64,000 nucleotides of DNA from Noviherbaspirillum aerium (lineage in GTDB: Bacteria > Pseudomonadota > Gammaproteobacteria > Burkholderiales > Burkholderiaceae_D): positions 1 through 64,000 of the forward strand of contig NZ_VFAH01000020.1 in NCBI RefSeq assembly GCF_008929045.1, in the 5' to 3' direction. The notes under the pieces are model-generated. The model was not told the DNA's origin and did not search any database. It saw only the letters and a list, made by a program, of their open reading frames with translations. Positions 62,745 through 64,000 of this stretch are shown piece by piece. Position 1 is the first letter of the stretch. Each line of letters begins with the position of its first letter. Made by a program: the position numbers and the translations under genes.

Positions 62745-63969
62745 TTATTGATCCGGCATCGGTTTGTCTAATTAAGTATAGTTCATGCGGCATACTTGAC
62801 GGGGTCGTGCTGAAAGTACTTCTTCACGCGATCAGGTGATTTGCTAATCTTGCGCAAATGACGAATCACCGCCTTCTTTAAGTCCCCCTTATGGCGCGTC
62901 GGCGCCTGTTTCGTAATCGCCTGCTTCAAGTCTGCGTTGAGCAGTTCATCCGGGTTGAGCTCTGGACTGTAGGACGGCAGATAGAACACTTCAATACGGT
63001 CTCGATGTTGTTCCAACCAGGCCACCACCGAAGGGCCATGGTGTGCCGGCAGATTGTCCAGGACCAGAAATACCTTGCGCCGTGCATCGCGCGCCAGGCG
63101 CTGCAGAAACTTGATTAGCAACGCCGGATTCATCGCCTGCTTGAGAAGCATCCAACGCACGGTGCCACGATTGGTCACGGCCGACATCAATCCTACGTTC
63201 TCTCGCTTGTGGCAAGGCCGTACTACTGGCGTATCACCACGCGGGGCGTAACTGCGCCCGCGCACGTCATCACTATGTAGGCCGGTCTCGTCACCCCAAT
63301 AAATCTCGCCACCTTCGGCCTTGGCGCGATGCGCGATGGCGGGATACTCCTTGTCAAGCCAGGCGCGCACCGCGGTTGGGTTTTGCTCGTATGCACGGTC
63401 GAGCGGCCGTTGTGGCGTGAAGCCCCAGCGCTGCAGGTAGCTGCCCATGGTGCGTACCGGCAGCGTCATCCCATATTCCTTCTCGACCAGTGCACTCACC
63501 GCTGCACGGCTCCATAATGCAAACGGCAGGCCCAATTCATCGGGCATATGGGCATGAATCAAGCCCCGAATCGCTTGTTGTCGCTCTGCATTGAGAATGC
63601 AGCCTTCTCCTTTTTGCGGGCCGCGGTGCAGCTGCGCTGGAACCACCTCCCAGCCCCCGCGTTGGTAAGCCTTGATGACGGCAATGACGGTGGCCTTGGC
63701 CAGTTCTGCCAATGTGCAGACTTGGGTAATGGTCATCCCACTCAAGCACAGCATGACGGCACGTCGCCGGCGTTCATTCAGCACGGCAACCGGCAGTCGT
63801 CTGGAATCGGTCCGCTCCATGGTCGCCTCCATATCGTCAGCCTGTTTCGATTAAGAGAGGAGTACCCTGCCTGAAATTCCGTCAACGCGATACTGCAACA
63901 GCTAGCCCTTGTTCCCTGTGAAATGCTTCAAAGAAAACTCGGTTCAATAAAGCTAAGCCGGGTCAATAA
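62745..63969 (-). mobile_element. IS630-family insertion sequence, apparently complete
   Basis: TTATTGATCCGGC at 62745-62757 and GCCGGGTCAATAA at 63957-63969 are inverted ends with one mismatch. A second similar tip, CGGTTCAATAA, occurs at 63940-63950, so the true right end may be 63950. The element lies three bases after the ISAzo13 element, showing nested or clustered insertion. Confidence 0.7.
62783..63832 (-). CDS. IS630-family transposase
   Basis: 349 residues, full length. N-terminal HTH (RRRRAVMLCLSGMTITQVCT, LAELAKATVIAVIKAYQRGG), winged-helix region (LWSRAAVSALVEKEYGMTLP), then the DDE domain: IYWGDETGLHSDDVRGRSYA (Asp), KVFLVLDNLPAHHGPSVVAW (Asp) and YLPSYSPELNPDELLNADLK (third acidic residue). 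Ends KYFQHDPVKYAA, the same tail as the remnant at 6989-7210. No disruption. Confidence 0.93.
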   Translation of the reverse strand: MEATMERTDSRRLPVAVLNERRRRAVMLCLSGMTITQVCTLAELAKATVIAVIKAYQRGGWEVVPAQLHRGPQKGEGCILNAERQQAIRGLIHAHMPDELGLPFALWSRAAVSALVEKEYGMTLPVRTMGSYLQRWGFTPQRPLDRAYEQNPTAVRAWLDKEYPAIAHRAKAEGGEIYWGDETGLHSDDVRGRSYAPRGDTPVVRPCHKRENVGLMSAVTNRGTVRWMLLKQAMNPALLIKFLQRLARDARRKVFLVLDNLPAHHGPSVVAWLEQHRDRIEVFYLPSYSPELNPDELLNADLKQAITKQAPTRHKGDLKKAVIRHLRKISKSPDRVKKYFQHDPVKYAA

Positions 63970-64000
63970 AGACCATGTTGCCGTGCCATCCCGCTGGGGG

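Noticed and set aside
1-64000. CRISPR array or cas genes
   Set aside because: No series of regularly spaced direct repeats and no Cas motifs were seen anywhere in the window.

Overview
The window looks like an accessory, insertion-sequence-rich stretch of a betaproteobacterial genome, most likely Burkholderiales. The pointers are a Bug-type periplasmic binding protein, KfrA, a LPD7-type relaxase, IS3/IS630/ISAzo13 elements of types common in that order, and moderate-to-high G+C. This placement is inference from gene families; there is no rRNA or phylogenetic marker here. One RNA gene is visible, a tRNA-Pro(UGG) at 35150-35226 on the minus strand.

Layout. 1-12.9 kb is an IS graveyard around three isolated chromosomal-type genes: a hybrid sensor histidine kinase, an alpha/beta hydrolase that has lost its nucleophilic serine, and a three-PAS diguanylate cyclase. 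Two IS3 elements look intact (151-1351 and 11649-12842) and two are degenerate (4448-5951 and 10373-11549); IS110 and IS630 scraps lie among them. 13.4-17 kb holds a truncated bcsB and an ISNCY-type element. 17-29 kb carries orphan hypothetical genes, a tandem pair of short DUF262 (GmrS/ParB-fold) proteins, a DUF4041/GIY-YIG gene inactivated by an internal deletion, a yhaO-yhaN-like nuclease/ATPase pair and a HigB/HigA-like toxin-antitoxin pair. 29-44.5 kb looks like a genomic island: an HU-like protein, poorly characterised genes, a Lon-like AAA ATPase with a truncated paralogue, a tRNA-Pro, a PACE-type transporter fused to foreign sequence, a hairpin MITE, a large Rad50-like ATPase with a possible HEPN-like tail, and a tyrosine recombinase divergent from a kfrA-like regulator across a palindromic operator.

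45.6-57 kb is the best preserved metabolic block, a CoA-thioester degradation cluster. Leftward genes are two acyl-CoA dehydrogenases, an acyl-CoA ligase and an IclR regulator; rightward genes are a thiolase, a FadJ-like enoyl-CoA hydratase/3-hydroxyacyl-CoA dehydrogenase, a Bug binding protein, a DUF2889 protein and an alpha-methylacyl-CoA racemase-like protein. Together they give activation, alpha-epimerisation, dehydrogenation, hydration, oxidation and thiolysis of an unidentified, possibly branched or steroid-side-chain-like acid. A TAACTTGA/TCAAGTTA inverted repeat between the divergent IclR and thiolase genes is the probable operator.

57-61.4 kb is a mobilisation module (relaxase with LPD7 domain, MobC-like accessory protein, candidate oriT hairpins, four small genes). 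The window closes with a frameshifted ISAzo13-type element and an apparently intact IS630 element.

Candidates for something under-described are the mini-DUF262 pair, the large ATPase with CxxC hook and RxxxxH tail, and the Lon-like AAA island. None can be proven from sequence alone.
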